NCBI RefSeq assembly: GCF_000372825.1 | Contig: NZ_KB910516.1 | Location: 2,957,825 to 3,021,824 of the forward strand | Source of the DNA: Methylobacterium sp. 77 | Lineage (GTDB): Bacteria > Pseudomonadota > Alphaproteobacteria > Rhizobiales > Beijerinckiaceae | Length of the DNA stretch: 64,000 nucleotides | Direction: 5' to 3' | Shown: piece by piece, positions 22,013 through 31,203 of the stretch | Position numbering within the stretch: the first letter of the stretch is position 1 | Layout: the number at the start of each line of letters is the position of its first letter | The notes under the pieces: model-generated | Told to the model about the DNA's origin: nothing | Databases searched by the model: none | Seen by the model: the letters and a program-made list of their open reading frames with translations, nothing else | Translations under genes and position numbers: made by a program

Positions 22013-22467
22013 GTCGGCGTGATCCTGGCGTTCTCACCGCATCGCGACCGACGCGTAGCAGTCAAGCTGAACGGTAACGAGCTTGACCATACTACCGTTC
22101 CGGGCAGTCGCGAGCAATCATCGGCCGGCCGGGCAGTGCTCGTCGGCACGTTCAGTGACGGATCGGCAACGCCGCCCCGAACGTTCCTCCGCATCGGCTC
22201 TCCATGGAGCCGATCGATCGGTGGAAGACGTGCCGTAAGCTGAAGCTTGTCGAACGGATCAGGCTTCCTATGTCAAGGTCATCAACCGAAATCGACATTC
22301 ACGCTCGCCGATCGCGCGTCCTGATGGGTTGTCACGGCGAACGGGCCTTCCCGGTGAACGGGTCGGCCTGCGAACCGATGCGCCCTCAGCTGCGGCGGAC
22401 GGGCTTGGACGGTTTCGACGACAGATGGCCCGGCATCGCGACGTGCCGGGTAACGCAGGAAGGCAAG
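22013..22467. other. 455-bp divergent spacer
   Basis: No gene is convincing here. The LOV-kinase frame is open back to 22204, but no ribosome site precedes the earlier ATGs. A weak sigma-70-like pair, TTGTCG (22247-22252) and TATGTC (22269-22274) with a 16-bp spacer, could drive the kinase. No strong repeats were seen. Confidence 0.3.
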
Positions 22468-23589
22468 ATGGAAGCGGACGATGCCTGGCACCTCACCGAT
22501 CGACTGAGCGTCGAGCACGGCAGGGGCGACCCCTTCGCGGCGGCTATTCGCGCGACGCGCATGGCGATGATCATCACGGATCCGCGACAGGATGATAATC
22601 CTATCGTCTTCGTCAACAATGCCTTTCTGAACATGACCGGCTACAGCCGCGCCGAGATCATGAACCAGAACTGCCGGTTCCTCCAGGGGAGCGAGACGGA
22701 TCCCAACGCCGTGCGCCAGATCCGCGATGCGATCGCCTCCGAGCGCGACATCGCCATCGACATCCTGAATTACCGCAAGGACGGCACCCAGTTCTGGAAC
22801 GCCCTCTACGTCAGCCCGGTGATCAACCGGGAGGGCGAGACGGTCTACTTCTTCGCCTCGCAGCTCGACGTGACCGAACGGGTCGACGCGCACATGCAGA
22901 CGCGCAACGAGAAGGAGCATTTCGAGCGGGAGGTGCAGAAGCGGACGCGTGAGCTGACCGAGGCCCTGGCGGCGAAGACCATGCTGGTCCACGAGGTCGA
23001 CCATCGGGTCAAGAACAACCTCCAGATGATCGCGTCCCTGCTCACCATGCAGACGCGGACCATCACCGATCCCGATGCGAAGGCGTCGCTGAAATCCATG
23101 CTGACCCGCGTCGAGGCCCTCGGCACGGTGCATAAGCGCCTGTATCAATCCAACGACGTGCAACGCTTCGACGTCGCGGCCTTCGCGCGAGAACTCACCA
23201 TCGATCTGGTGCGCGGCTCCGGGCGACAGGGAATCGATCTGGATTTCGACCTCGTCTCCGTCGAAGTCCCCGTCGAACAGGCGCCGCCGGTCGCCCTCGT
23301 TATGAACGAGTTGCTGACCAACGCGCTCAAGCACGCCTTCCCGAACGACAGCGGCGGACGGCTCTCGGTCTCGGTGAAACCCGAGGACGACGACATCCGG
23401 ATCACCATCATCGATGGCGGTGTCGGCATGCCGAGCGAAGTCATCGGCAACCGCACCTTCGGCAAGCGCCTGATCGAAAGCCTTGCGCGCCAGCTGAATG
23501 CCAGTATCGCTTGGCATCCGGCCAATCCCGGGACGTGGATCGACATTCGCATGCCCCGCGATGGGATGGGCAACAGGGAGACACCGTGA
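22468..23589 (+). CDS. LOV-domain blue-light sensor histidine kinase (HisKA_2 type)
   Basis: 373 aa, cytoplasmic. The LOV domain (about 25-140) has the flavin-adduct motif NCRFLQG with photoactive Cys69, so blue-light FMN chemistry is expected. A coiled-coil linker (about 140-172) follows. Then comes the HisKA_2 dimerisation domain with acceptor His179 in DHRVKNNLQ, and an HWE/HisKA_2-type ATPase domain with NELLTNALKHAF and DGGVGMP. The start at 22468 is supported by AGGAAGG six bases upstream. Its stop overlaps the receiver gene's GTG, giving a cognate sensor-receiver pair. Soluble LOV kinases of this type are known from Brucella and Caulobacter. Confidence 0.92.
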   Translation: MEADDAWHLTDRLSVEHGRGDPFAAAIRATRMAMIITDPRQDDNPIVFVNNAFLNMTGYSRAEIMNQNCRFLQGSETDPNAVRQIRDAIASERDIAIDILNYRKDGTQFWNALYVSPVINREGETVYFFASQLDVTERVDAHMQTRNEKEHFEREVQKRTRELTEALAAKTMLVHEVDHRVKNNLQMIASLLTMQTRTITDPDAKASLKSMLTRVEALGTVHKRLYQSNDVQRFDVAAFARELTIDLVRGSGRQGIDLDFDLVSVEVPVEQAPPVALVMNELLTNALKHAFPNDSGGRLSVSVKPEDDDIRITIIDGGVGMPSEVIGNRTFGKRLIESLARQLNASIAWHPANPGTWIDIRMPRDGMGNRETP

Positions 23590-24026
23590 GTCAGCCTCTG
23601 CGGATCGTCATCGTCGAGGACGAAGCACTGATCGTGATGCAGCTCGAAATCCTGCTCGAAGAAGCGGGACATCAGGTCGTGGGGACGGCGGTATCCGCCA
23701 GCGATGCCATCGCGGTGGCCCGGCGGACACGGCCCGACATCGTCTTCATCGATCTGCAGTTGAAGGGAGGCTCCTCCGGTCTCGACGTCGCGAAGGATCT
23801 GGCGGACGAGCCCGCGATGACGCTGATCTTCCTGACGGCCAATGCCAGCCGCTTCCGCGACGATTTCGCCGGCGCGGCAGCGGTCATCGCCAAGCCTTTC
23901 TCGGAAGCCATCATCGGGGATACGATGAGCTTCCTCGACGAATGCATCCGGACCCCGCCGCCGGTCTCGACCCTTCCCCTCGGCCTGCGGTTCGCGCCGG
24001 GATATCTCGAACGCATCGCCGGGTGA
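23586..24026 (+). CDS. Single-domain response regulator paired with the LOV kinase
   Basis: 146-aa CheY-like receiver with the acidic pair Glu11/Asp12, phospho-acceptor Asp56 (FIDLQLKG), the Thr at the switch position (LTAN) and Lys103 (AKPF). There is no DNA-binding or output domain; a 25-residue tail follows. The GTG start at 23586 overlaps the kinase stop (GTGA) with GGGAGA upstream. It likely takes phosphate from the LOV kinase and signals by protein contact. Confidence 0.88.
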   Translation: MSQPLRIVIVEDEALIVMQLEILLEEAGHQVVGTAVSASDAIAVARRTRPDIVFIDLQLKGGSSGLDVAKDLADEPAMTLIFLTANASRFRDDFAGAAAVIAKPFSEAIIGDTMSFLDECIRTPPPVSTLPLGLRFAPGYLERIAG

Positions 24027-24055
24027 GGCGGCGAGCCGGTCCCCGCCTCCTCGCG

Positions 24056-27000
24056 TCAGGCCGCTCTCTCGGCGCGTGACAGGCGGGTGAAGATGCCCGG
24101 CAGGTCCCGTGCCGGAACGGGCTTGCTGAAGTAGAAGCCCTGGACCTCGTTGCACCCCTCCGCCCGCACCAGATCGAGTTGCGCCCGGGTCTCCACGCCT
24201 TCCGCGGTGATCGTCGTCCCGCGACGCTCGCCGAGCCCGACGATGGAGCGCACGATGGCCGCCGTGTCGGCATCGGCGATCTCGCGGATGAAGGAGCGGT
24301 CGATCTTGATCTTGTCGAACGGGAACTGCCGCAGGTAGCTCAGGGACGAGTATCCCGTCCCGAAATCGTCGAGGGCGATGCGGACGCCGAGATAGCGCAG
24401 GCGGTGAAGCGAGATGATCACCGCCTCGGTATCCTGGATCAGCACGCTCTCGGTGATCTCCAGTTCGAGCCGGTCGGCGGCGAGCCCCGATGCGGACAGG
24501 GCCATGATCACGGATTGCTCGAGGCCCGGCTCGCGGAACTGCATCGCCGACACGTTGACCGCGATCCGTGCGGGCTGCGGCCATGACGCGGCCTCGCGGC
24601 AGGCCTCCCGCAGGGCCCAGTTACCGAGTTCGACGATCAACCCGGTCTCCTCGGCGATCTCGATGAATGTCGAGGGCGGGATCATGCCGCGGGTGGGATG
24701 CGACCAGCGCATGAGCGCCTCGAAGCCGCTCACCGTGTCGGTCGCGAGGTCGACCACGGGTTGGTAATGCAAGCTGAGGTCGCGATTCAGCACGGCCTGG
24801 CGCAGTTCGAATTCGATCTGGAGGCGTTCCTCGATCGCCGCATCCATGCTGGCCTCGTAGACGCGCAGGGTGTTGCGGCCCGCGGCCTTCGCCCGATACA
24901 GCGCGAGATCGGCGTGCCGCAGGAGAGGATCGGCCTCCAGCCCGTCCACCGGGGCATGCGCGATGCCGATGCTGATCCCGATATTGGCCAGATGTCCGTT
25001 CAGCTTGATCGGCTGCGCGATCGCGTCGATCGCCTTGCGCGCGACGGTGACGGCCTCGTCGATCTCGCGGAGATCGACGAGGATGATGCCGAATTCGTCG
25101 CCTCCGAGGCGGGATACGACATCGCGCGGACCCAGCACCGTGCCGAGGCGTTCGGCGACCACCTGCAGCAGCGTGTCCCCCGCCAGATGTCCGAGGGAGT
25201 CGTTGATCGCCTTGAACCGATCGAGATCGAGGCAGAGCACCGCCGTCGCGCCCTTGCCGCTCCGCACCGACGCGAGGACCTGTTCGAGACGGTCGTGGAA
25301 AAACGCCCGGTTGGGCAACCCGGTCAGGGCGTCGTGGCAGGCGAGATGGGCGATCCGCTGGTCCGATTCCTTTCGCGCCGTGATGTCGAGGTTCATGCCG
25401 ACGAAGCGGCAGACCTCCCCGGTCTGCGGATCGAGGACGGCGCGGCCGAACCCCTGGAACCAGCGGCATTCGCCCGTTCTGGGGTGGATCCCGCGAAACT
25501 CGACCCGGTGGTTGGTGCGCGTGGTGATGGCGCGAACGCCCTCCGCGCGAACCCGCACGAGATCGTCCTCGGGAACGTTCCGTTCCCATTCCGCCATGCT
25601 CATCGACAATCCGGCGGCCGCATTCGCTTCGTCGAACGGCAATCCCTGCATCCTGGCGCTCTCGGGAGATTGCCAGACCCGGCCGGTGGCCACGTCCCAT
25701 TCCCAGACCCCCGCTTCCGCCGCGTCCTGGGCGAGGCGCAGGAGAGCGCTGGTGCGTTCCAGCTCCATCCTCGCGGTGATGATGTCGTCGATATCGAGGG
25801 CCGTGCCGAGCCAGCCGTGCTGCCCGTCGACGAGCCTGAGCGGGCGCTTGTTGACCTTGTGCCAGCGGTACACGCCATCGGCGCGGCGGATGCGGATCTC
25901 GAAGTCGAAGTCCTTTCGATCGCGATGGCCGTCACACACCGCGCCGCGAAGGCGCGCATTGTCATCCGGGTGAAAGAACGCCAACCGCTCCTCGAAGGTG
26001 CCGGGATTCTGACCGTAATACCGTTCGAAATGACGGTTCGAGTAGGTCGTCCTTTCCTGCTCGTCCGTGATCCAGAGCATCTGGGGAAGAAAGTCGGCGA
26101 GGAGCCGGTAGGACGCCTCGCTCTCGCGCATGGAGCGCTCGGCCATCTGCCGGGCGGTCACGTCCGCGAAGGTGTAGACGATGCTGCCGTCGGCCAGCGG
26201 GACGCCGAAGAGTTCGAGGATGGTGTCGTTGAGGGGCAGATGCTCGCCCGCCGCGCCGGCCTCACCGTGATCGCGCCTGCGCCTGTCGAGGGTCTCCGGC
26301 AGCGAGCCGTCCCGTTCGGCGATGTAATGACGGACCTCCTCGAAGGGAGCGCCGTCGTGGAGCATGCCTTGCGGCAGGTCGAGGAGAAGGTGCAGGCGCT
26401 CGTTATGGACCCGGATCCGGTCATCCGCATCGACCATGACGAGGCCCTCGTCGATACTCTCCAGCGTGATGCGCAGGAGGTCCGTCGTCTCGCGAAGGTG
26501 CTGGTCCGAGCGGGCGAGTTCGGTGACGTCGAGGCAGATGCCGGAGATCGCGCGCACGGCCCCGCTGGCGTCACGCTCGATGATGCCGCGTTCGGCGACG
26601 GTGCGGCATTCCCCGCCGGGGCGGAGGATGCGCGAGCGATGCTCGTAATCGTCGCGCGCGAAGGCCCCCGAGACCGCCACGGCATCGTCGAGATGCCAGC
26701 GGACGCGATCCCGGTCCTGGGGATGATAGAAGGTCAGATGCTCGTCGAGGGGGATGCGGGAGAGATCGGCGGGGGCGCGGCCATAGACCCGCGCCATGCC
26801 CTCCGACCACTCGATGCGCCGTCCGGCGATGTCGATCCGCCAATGCCCGAAACCCGCGATCTCCTCGGCCATGCGCTGCGTTTCCAGCGCCGCGGCGAGG
26901 CGGGCTTCGCGGCCGGCCAGAACGGCCTCCACGCGCTGGCGCTCCCGCAGCTCGGCCTCGCGCTCCGCATTGGCTTCATGAAGGTGCAGATGCGCGGTCA

Positions 27001-27472
27001 CGACCAGGGCGAGGTCATGGAGCTGGGCGACCTGCTCCTCCCCGAAATCGGGACGCGGAACGGTATCGATCAGGCATAGCGTGCCGATGTTCTGTCCGGG
27101 ACGGAGGGCGAGCGGGACGCCCGCATAGAAACGGGCCTGGAGCGGGCCCTGCACCAGCGGGTTGTGGGCGAAGCGCGGATCGGCGCGGAGGTCGTGGACC
27201 ACCATCGGCTCGTCCGGCGAGCCGGCCATGGTGTGCTTGCAGAAGGCATCGTCCCGGCTCGGCGGCGGCCCCTCGACCCCGAGCCTGGCCTTCAGACGCA
27301 GGGATTCGGCATCGATGAGCGGCACGAGAACGATGGGGACCCGGAACAGGGCCGCCGCGGTGCGGCACACGGCATCGAGGTGAGGCTCGGGACCACCGTC
27401 GATCAGGTGCACGACATCGCAGCCGACGGCGCTGAGGGGTTCGTCGCTTTGGTCCTGTGCCTGATCTTGCAC
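24056..27472 (-). CDS. GAF-PAS4-GGDEF-EAL cyclic-di-GMP signalling protein
   Basis: About 1138 aa, cytoplasmic. In order: a GAF domain (about 20-160), four PAS segments, a GGDEF diguanylate cyclase with intact SRLGGDEFGIIL, and an EAL phosphodiesterase domain with FEALMRW, DDFGTGYSSL and KIDRSF. The cyclase I-site RxxD is not conserved (GPRD at that place). Both active sites look usable, so net direction of c-di-GMP turnover is open. No ATG fits the N-terminus. GTG at 27472, preceded by GGATGG, is taken; a TTG at 27538 would add 22 residues. Confidence 0.88.
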   Translation of the reverse strand: MQDQAQDQSDEPLSAVGCDVVHLIDGGPEPHLDAVCRTAAALFRVPIVLVPLIDAESLRLKARLGVEGPPPSRDDAFCKHTMAGSPDEPMVVHDLRADPRFAHNPLVQGPLQARFYAGVPLALRPGQNIGTLCLIDTVPRPDFGEEQVAQLHDLALVVTAHLHLHEANAEREAELRERQRVEAVLAGREARLAAALETQRMAEEIAGFGHWRIDIAGRRIEWSEGMARVYGRAPADLSRIPLDEHLTFYHPQDRDRVRWHLDDAVAVSGAFARDDYEHRSRILRPGGECRTVAERGIIERDASGAVRAISGICLDVTELARSDQHLRETTDLLRITLESIDEGLVMVDADDRIRVHNERLHLLLDLPQGMLHDGAPFEEVRHYIAERDGSLPETLDRRRRDHGEAGAAGEHLPLNDTILELFGVPLADGSIVYTFADVTARQMAERSMRESEASYRLLADFLPQMLWITDEQERTTYSNRHFERYYGQNPGTFEERLAFFHPDDNARLRGAVCDGHRDRKDFDFEIRIRRADGVYRWHKVNKRPLRLVDGQHGWLGTALDIDDIITARMELERTSALLRLAQDAAEAGVWEWDVATGRVWQSPESARMQGLPFDEANAAAGLSMSMAEWERNVPEDDLVRVRAEGVRAITTRTNHRVEFRGIHPRTGECRWFQGFGRAVLDPQTGEVCRFVGMNLDITARKESDQRIAHLACHDALTGLPNRAFFHDRLEQVLASVRSGKGATAVLCLDLDRFKAINDSLGHLAGDTLLQVVAERLGTVLGPRDVVSRLGGDEFGIILVDLREIDEAVTVARKAIDAIAQPIKLNGHLANIGISIGIAHAPVDGLEADPLLRHADLALYRAKAAGRNTLRVYEASMDAAIEERLQIEFELRQAVLNRDLSLHYQPVVDLATDTVSGFEALMRWSHPTRGMIPPSTFIEIAEETGLIVELGNWALREACREAASWPQPARIAVNVSAMQFREPGLEQSVIMALSASGLAADRLELEITESVLIQDTEAVIISLHRLRYLGVRIALDDFGTGYSSLSYLRQFPFDKIKIDRSFIREIADADTAAIVRSIVGLGERRGTTITAEGVETRAQLDLVRAEGCNEVQGFYFSKPVPARDLPGIFTRLSRAERAA

Positions 27473-27773
27473 GTCGCACCATCCAGAGGGCCATGTCGAG
27501 GCTAACGGTCCTGCAGTCGGTCGTGCTCGACGCCGCAAATCGAAAGCTTCGGAGGTCAGGTTAGGCTGGCGCGCGTTGCGATATTCCTACCGATTCAGAA
27601 AAGACGCTGCCTCGGCTGATTTCGCCGGGCAGGAAAGAGCGTGAATGATTGATCTGCCATATGGTCGGAACGAATGGCCGAGCTTCCTTTCGCGGGGCAC
27701 AATTTCATCGTAATCTTGGGCTCCATCCGCGATACCTTACCGCTCCGATCGCCTCGAACCCCGTTCAACCGCT
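27473..27773. other. 301-bp divergent spacer
   Basis: This lies between the start of the GGDEF-EAL gene and the HAD gene. It must carry promoters in both directions, but I saw no convincing -35/-10 pair and no repeat. Alternative upstream starts (TTG 27538 for the minus gene) would shorten it. Confidence 0.25.
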
Positions 27774-28502
27774 TTGTTTCTTCCCGGCGAAAGCCACCTC
27801 ACCAGCGCCGGATCCCGCGGCTTCTCCCGTGTCGACACCTGGGTGTTCGACCTCGACAACACGCTCTATCCGAGCGACGCCCGAGTCTGGCCGCAGGTCG
27901 ACGAGCGGATCACCCTGTTCGTCATGCAACTCTACGGGCTCGACGGGCTCTCGGCGCGGGCGCTGCAGAAGTATTTCTACCATCGCTACGGCACCACGCT
28001 GAAGGCTCTGATGGTGGAGGAGAAGGTCGACCCCTACCACTTCCTCGACTTCGCCCACGACATCGACCATTCCGCGATCCGCCTCGACGCGGCGCTCGGC
28101 GATGCCATCGAGAAGCTGCCGGGCCGCAAGCTGATCCTCACCAACGGCTCTCGGCGCCATGCCGAGAACGTGGCCGCCAAGCTCGGCATCCTCGACCATT
28201 TCGAGGACGTGTTCGACATCGCCGCCGCCGACTTCGTCCCGAAACCCGAGCGCTCGACCTATGAGCGCTTCCTCGATCGGCACGCGGTCGACCCGCACCG
28301 CGCGGCCCTGTTCGAGGACATCGCCCGCAACCTCGTCGTGCCCCACGAGATCGGGATGGCGACGGTGCTGGTCGTGCCCCGCATTATCGATCCGTTCCGC
28401 GAGGCGTTCGAGCAGGAGGCGGTGAAGGAGCCGCATATCGACCACATCACCAACGATCTCGCTGCCTTCCTCAGCGAACGCGTCCTTCCGGCCGTCGGAT
28501 GA
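27774..28502 (+). CDS. HAD-superfamily pyrimidine 5'-nucleotidase-like phosphatase
   Basis: About 242 aa. HAD motif I is FDLDNTLYP (Asp26 and Asp28 counted from the TTG at 27774). The alpha-helical cap region (MQLYGL...KYFYHRYGTTL) is typical of SDT1/phosphatase-like pyrimidine nucleotidases. Motif II is LTNGS, motif III Lys lies in VPKPE, and motif IV is ALFEDI. The start is uncertain: TTG 27774, or GTG 27831 giving a protein beginning just before motif I. The 3' end overlaps the next gene by 4 bp. Confidence 0.82.
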   Translation: MFLPGESHLTSAGSRGFSRVDTWVFDLDNTLYPSDARVWPQVDERITLFVMQLYGLDGLSARALQKYFYHRYGTTLKALMVEEKVDPYHFLDFAHDIDHSAIRLDAALGDAIEKLPGRKLILTNGSRRHAENVAAKLGILDHFEDVFDIAAADFVPKPERSTYERFLDRHAVDPHRAALFEDIARNLVVPHEIGMATVLVVPRIIDPFREAFEQEAVKEPHIDHITNDLAAFLSERVLPAVG

Positions 28503-28918
28503 GCGATCCGGTTCAGGACTGGTCGGAGATCCGCGCGCCCTCCCTCGACGACGTGGAGATCCTGGCGCGCGACGCATTGGCCCGTCTGCCGGCCCGGTTT
28601 CGCGCCCTCTGCGACGGCGTGACGATCCATGTGGAGGATTTTCCCGACGACGCGACGCTGCGGGACATGGACTGCGAGACCGAGTTCGACCTGCTCGGCC
28701 TGTTCCGGGGGATCGGACTCGCGCAGGGCGGCGAGACGGTGACCGGTCAGATGCACAACCGGGTCTGGCTCTACCGCAGGCCGCTCCTCGACTATTGGGC
28801 GGAGCACGAGGAGAGTCTCGGCCATCTCGTCAGCCACGTCCTCGTCCACGAGATCGGGCACCATATGGGCCTGTCCGACGACGACATGGCCGCGATCGAG
28901 GCGGCTGCGGACAGCTGA
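28499..28918 (+). CDS. Zincin-like metallopeptidase (MMP/DUF1025-type)
   Basis: 139 aa, close to the size of the PF06262 family. The zinc-binding helix HEIGHHMGLSDDD lies near the C-terminus. This gives HExxH with an Asp-containing extension, the arrangement seen in this minimal zincin family. Substrate unknown. The ATG overlaps the HAD stop (ATGA), so translation is coupled. The neighbouring O-antigen-ligase-like gene converges 18 bp beyond the stop. Confidence 0.85.
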   Translation: MSDPVQDWSEIRAPSLDDVEILARDALARLPARFRALCDGVTIHVEDFPDDATLRDMDCETEFDLLGLFRGIGLAQGGETVTGQMHNRVWLYRRPLLDYWAEHEESLGHLVSHVLVHEIGHHMGLSDDDMAAIEAAADS

Positions 28919-28936
28919 TCCGCAACGCGCCCGACG

Positions 28937-30208
28937 TCAGTCGTCGTTCGCGGGACTGGGGCTCGCGGCGCGCGGCCTGAGCAGGCTGGCCTTCGGGCGC
29001 CGCGTGCGGAACTGGCCGCGCTCGACGGCGATGAAGACGAGCACCGTGATGGTGAGCGTCGTGATCCACCAGATCACCGTCAGTCCGACCCCGATACAGG
29101 CGATGGTGAAGGCGCTGGCGAAGGCCGCCATCGCGCCGGGCACGATCGCGCCCGGAACCGTCGCGGTCGCCCCGCGTCCGCTATGCCGGATCGCCGCGTG
29201 GAGGGCGAAGGCGGCGGCCAAGGCGCCGACGATCCCGAGTTCGTACCAGAGTTCGAACAGCATCGTGGTCGGAGCATTGTTGGGCAGCAGGTTCACGAAT
29301 CGGCCGCGCAAGGCGGTCTCGAACCCGTGCCCGGTGACGAGCCGGACCGGCTCCGTGGTCACAACCTTCTGCCACGCCTTGATCGTGAGCACGCCGGGCG
29401 CCGTCGGGCCGAAGGCGACGATGCCGATGGGCCGGGCGATGAACGGCAGGAACGGCGCGGTCACCAGCAGGCCGGCGCAGACCAGGGCAACGGAGCGGAT
29501 TGCGACGAGGGGACGGTAGGTGGCGAACAGGAACACCAATGCGCCGGCCGCCAGGGCCAGGATCTGGGTCATGTTGGGCGAGATCGAGAGGGCGATGGCC
29601 ACGAGGATCGCGGTTCCGAGCGCCTCCATGTCGCGGCCGCGCGAGCGTAGCCATGCGACGGAGGGCCAGACCAGCAGGGCGAGGAGCGTCAGCCCGCGAT
29701 CGACCGAACTCTGGTCCTCGGGCATGTTACGCAGGAGTGTGTCGCCGAACAGCCCGAACAGGATCGAGACGATCGCGGCGGCGATCACGCCGAGCGGCAG
29801 GAGATAGAGGTTGGCCGAGCGCATCCGGTCCGGCAGCGCGAGATAGGCGGCCAGCGTCATCAGGATCGTGGCGACGAGGTTCAGCAGGCGCTCGGTCGCC
29901 TGACCGAGAAACGGTGTCCAGACGAGGGAGAGGGCGGACCAGACGATGACCAGCCCGCCGGCGAGGAACGCGGTCGAGGTCACGAGACGCGTGGCCGTGG
30001 CCCGGAGCGGCCGTTGTTTTCCGTCGATCGCGCTGGCGATGACGAGGAGCGCGATCGCGATGGGAGCGAGGATCACCGTGGCGCGGCGGGCCACCTGCGC
30101 GGAGACGGGGAGCACGACGAACAGCCCGAAGAAGCCGACGCGGCGCAGGAGGGCCGCCGCATCGAGGGCCGGGTCGACGGAAGGTCTGGACGTGGACGCA
30201 CGGGCCAT
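28937..30208 (-). CDS. O-antigen ligase/polymerase-like membrane protein
   Basis: 423 aa with about ten hydrophobic helices and a large loop before the last helices. The Wzy_C-type region is visible, with VTGHGFET, NNAPTTMLFELWYELGIVG resembling the usual PHN...ELG motif. It probably transfers or polymerises polysaccharide at the periplasmic face of the inner membrane. ATG at 30208 is preferred to a GTG ten codons upstream. It has no glycosyltransferase neighbours. A second member of the family lies at 51384-52601. Confidence 0.8.
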   Translation of the reverse strand: MARASTSRPSVDPALDAAALLRRVGFFGLFVVLPVSAQVARRATVILAPIAIALLVIASAIDGKQRPLRATATRLVTSTAFLAGGLVIVWSALSLVWTPFLGQATERLLNLVATILMTLAAYLALPDRMRSANLYLLPLGVIAAAIVSILFGLFGDTLLRNMPEDQSSVDRGLTLLALLVWPSVAWLRSRGRDMEALGTAILVAIALSISPNMTQILALAAGALVFLFATYRPLVAIRSVALVCAGLLVTAPFLPFIARPIGIVAFGPTAPGVLTIKAWQKVVTTEPVRLVTGHGFETALRGRFVNLLPNNAPTTMLFELWYELGIVGALAAAFALHAAIRHSGRGATATVPGAIVPGAMAAFASAFTIACIGVGLTVIWWITTLTITVLVFIAVERGQFRTRRPKASLLRPRAASPSPANDD

Positions 30209-30333
30209 GCTGCGATTGTAGCCGTTGAACGGCGCCACGAGACCGTCCGTGCGCTACCGATGGAGTCGTAGTGCAGGGAGCGGACGCGCGCTGTAGATGT
30301 CGTGCAACACCTGTGCCTCCTCCGCCGCGTGCA

Positions 30334-30852
30334 TCAGGTGACGTTCGGTTGCCGTCGGCGCGGGGTCAGCCTCCGGCCGGCATCGATCATCACCCGCCAG
30401 CCCGCCCAGGTCGCGAGGAAGCCGAGGAGGCCGGCGATGATTCCGTCCGCGCTCGCCGGGACGGCGGGGATGTAATCCTGGTAGGTGGCGCGGGCCAGCG
30501 CCATGTCGGGGTCGCGCAGCAGTGCCGCAAAACGGCCCATCGGGCCTCCCGCCTCGGCGAGGGCCTGCCTCTGCGCATCGAGATGCTTCAGGCGCTCGAT
30601 ATCGGCGCGGGCCGATTCACCGCGCCGCGCGACCAGGGCATCGCCGTTGCTGCGGAGGCGATCCACCGCGCCCTCGCGGTTGGTTCCTGTCGCGGCCGCA
30701 TCGGCATCGAGCGTGGCGAGGGAGCGTCGCAGCTCGTCGAGGGTGCCGCCGAGGCGCTGGGCGTATTGCTGGGCAAATTCCGGCCCCTGCGCGGCGACGA
30801 TGCCGCCGAGGATGCCGAGAGCGAGGCCAAGGGTCCGGATCACACGCAGCAC
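30334..30852 (-). CDS. DUF2937 family membrane protein
   Basis: 172 aa. An N-terminal hydrophobic segment with AQGPEFAQQYAQRLGG (the family hallmark) is followed by a long helical, charged middle and a second transmembrane helix near 140-160. The function of the family is unknown. The GTG start at 30852 has GAGGAA seven bases upstream and no in-frame ATG competes. Confidence 0.82.
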   Translation of the reverse strand: MLRVIRTLGLALGILGGIVAAQGPEFAQQYAQRLGGTLDELRRSLATLDADAAATGTNREGAVDRLRSNGDALVARRGESARADIERLKHLDAQRQALAEAGGPMGRFAALLRDPDMALARATYQDYIPAVPASADGIIAGLLGFLATWAGWRVMIDAGRRLTPRRRQPNVT

Positions 30853-30912
30853 GGTTCATTCCTCATGAGGCCGTCAGACAAAAGGGCGAGCCGCATGGCG
30901 GTTCCCCAACGG

Positions 30913-31194
30913 TCAAGCCGGATCGCCCAGGTCCAGCTCACTCAGGGCCTGTTCGACCTCGGCCTGAGTCACCTCGGGCAAGGGCTTCGCCACCTTCGCG
31001 GCTTGTGTCTTCCGGCCGGGCCGCATGACCAGGATGATCGTCTCCAGGCCGGGACAGGCGGGGTCGGGGCACAGGATCTCGTTGACCTTCACCACGGCGT
31101 CCGGTTCGACGCGGGCACGGACCCAGTCCTCGACCCGGCGCCGCGCATCGTCGTCGGCCGGCCCGCGCCGGCGTCCCAATCCGAGGAAGACCAT
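30913..31194 (-). CDS. Small conserved protein with CPDPxCPG motif
   Basis: 93 aa, soluble. The central segment VKVNEILCPDPACPGLETIILVMRP contains two cysteines and is what I take as the conserved core; such proteins occur in many alphaproteobacteria with unknown role. The C-terminal part is helical and acidic. It starts 9 bp after the WD40 gene and is probably translated from the same mRNA. Confidence 0.7.
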   Translation of the reverse strand: MVFLGLGRRRGPADDDARRRVEDWVRARVEPDAVVKVNEILCPDPACPGLETIILVMRPGRKTQAAKVAKPLPEVTQAEVEQALSELDLGDPA

Positions 31195-31203
31195 CGCCCG
31201 GCC

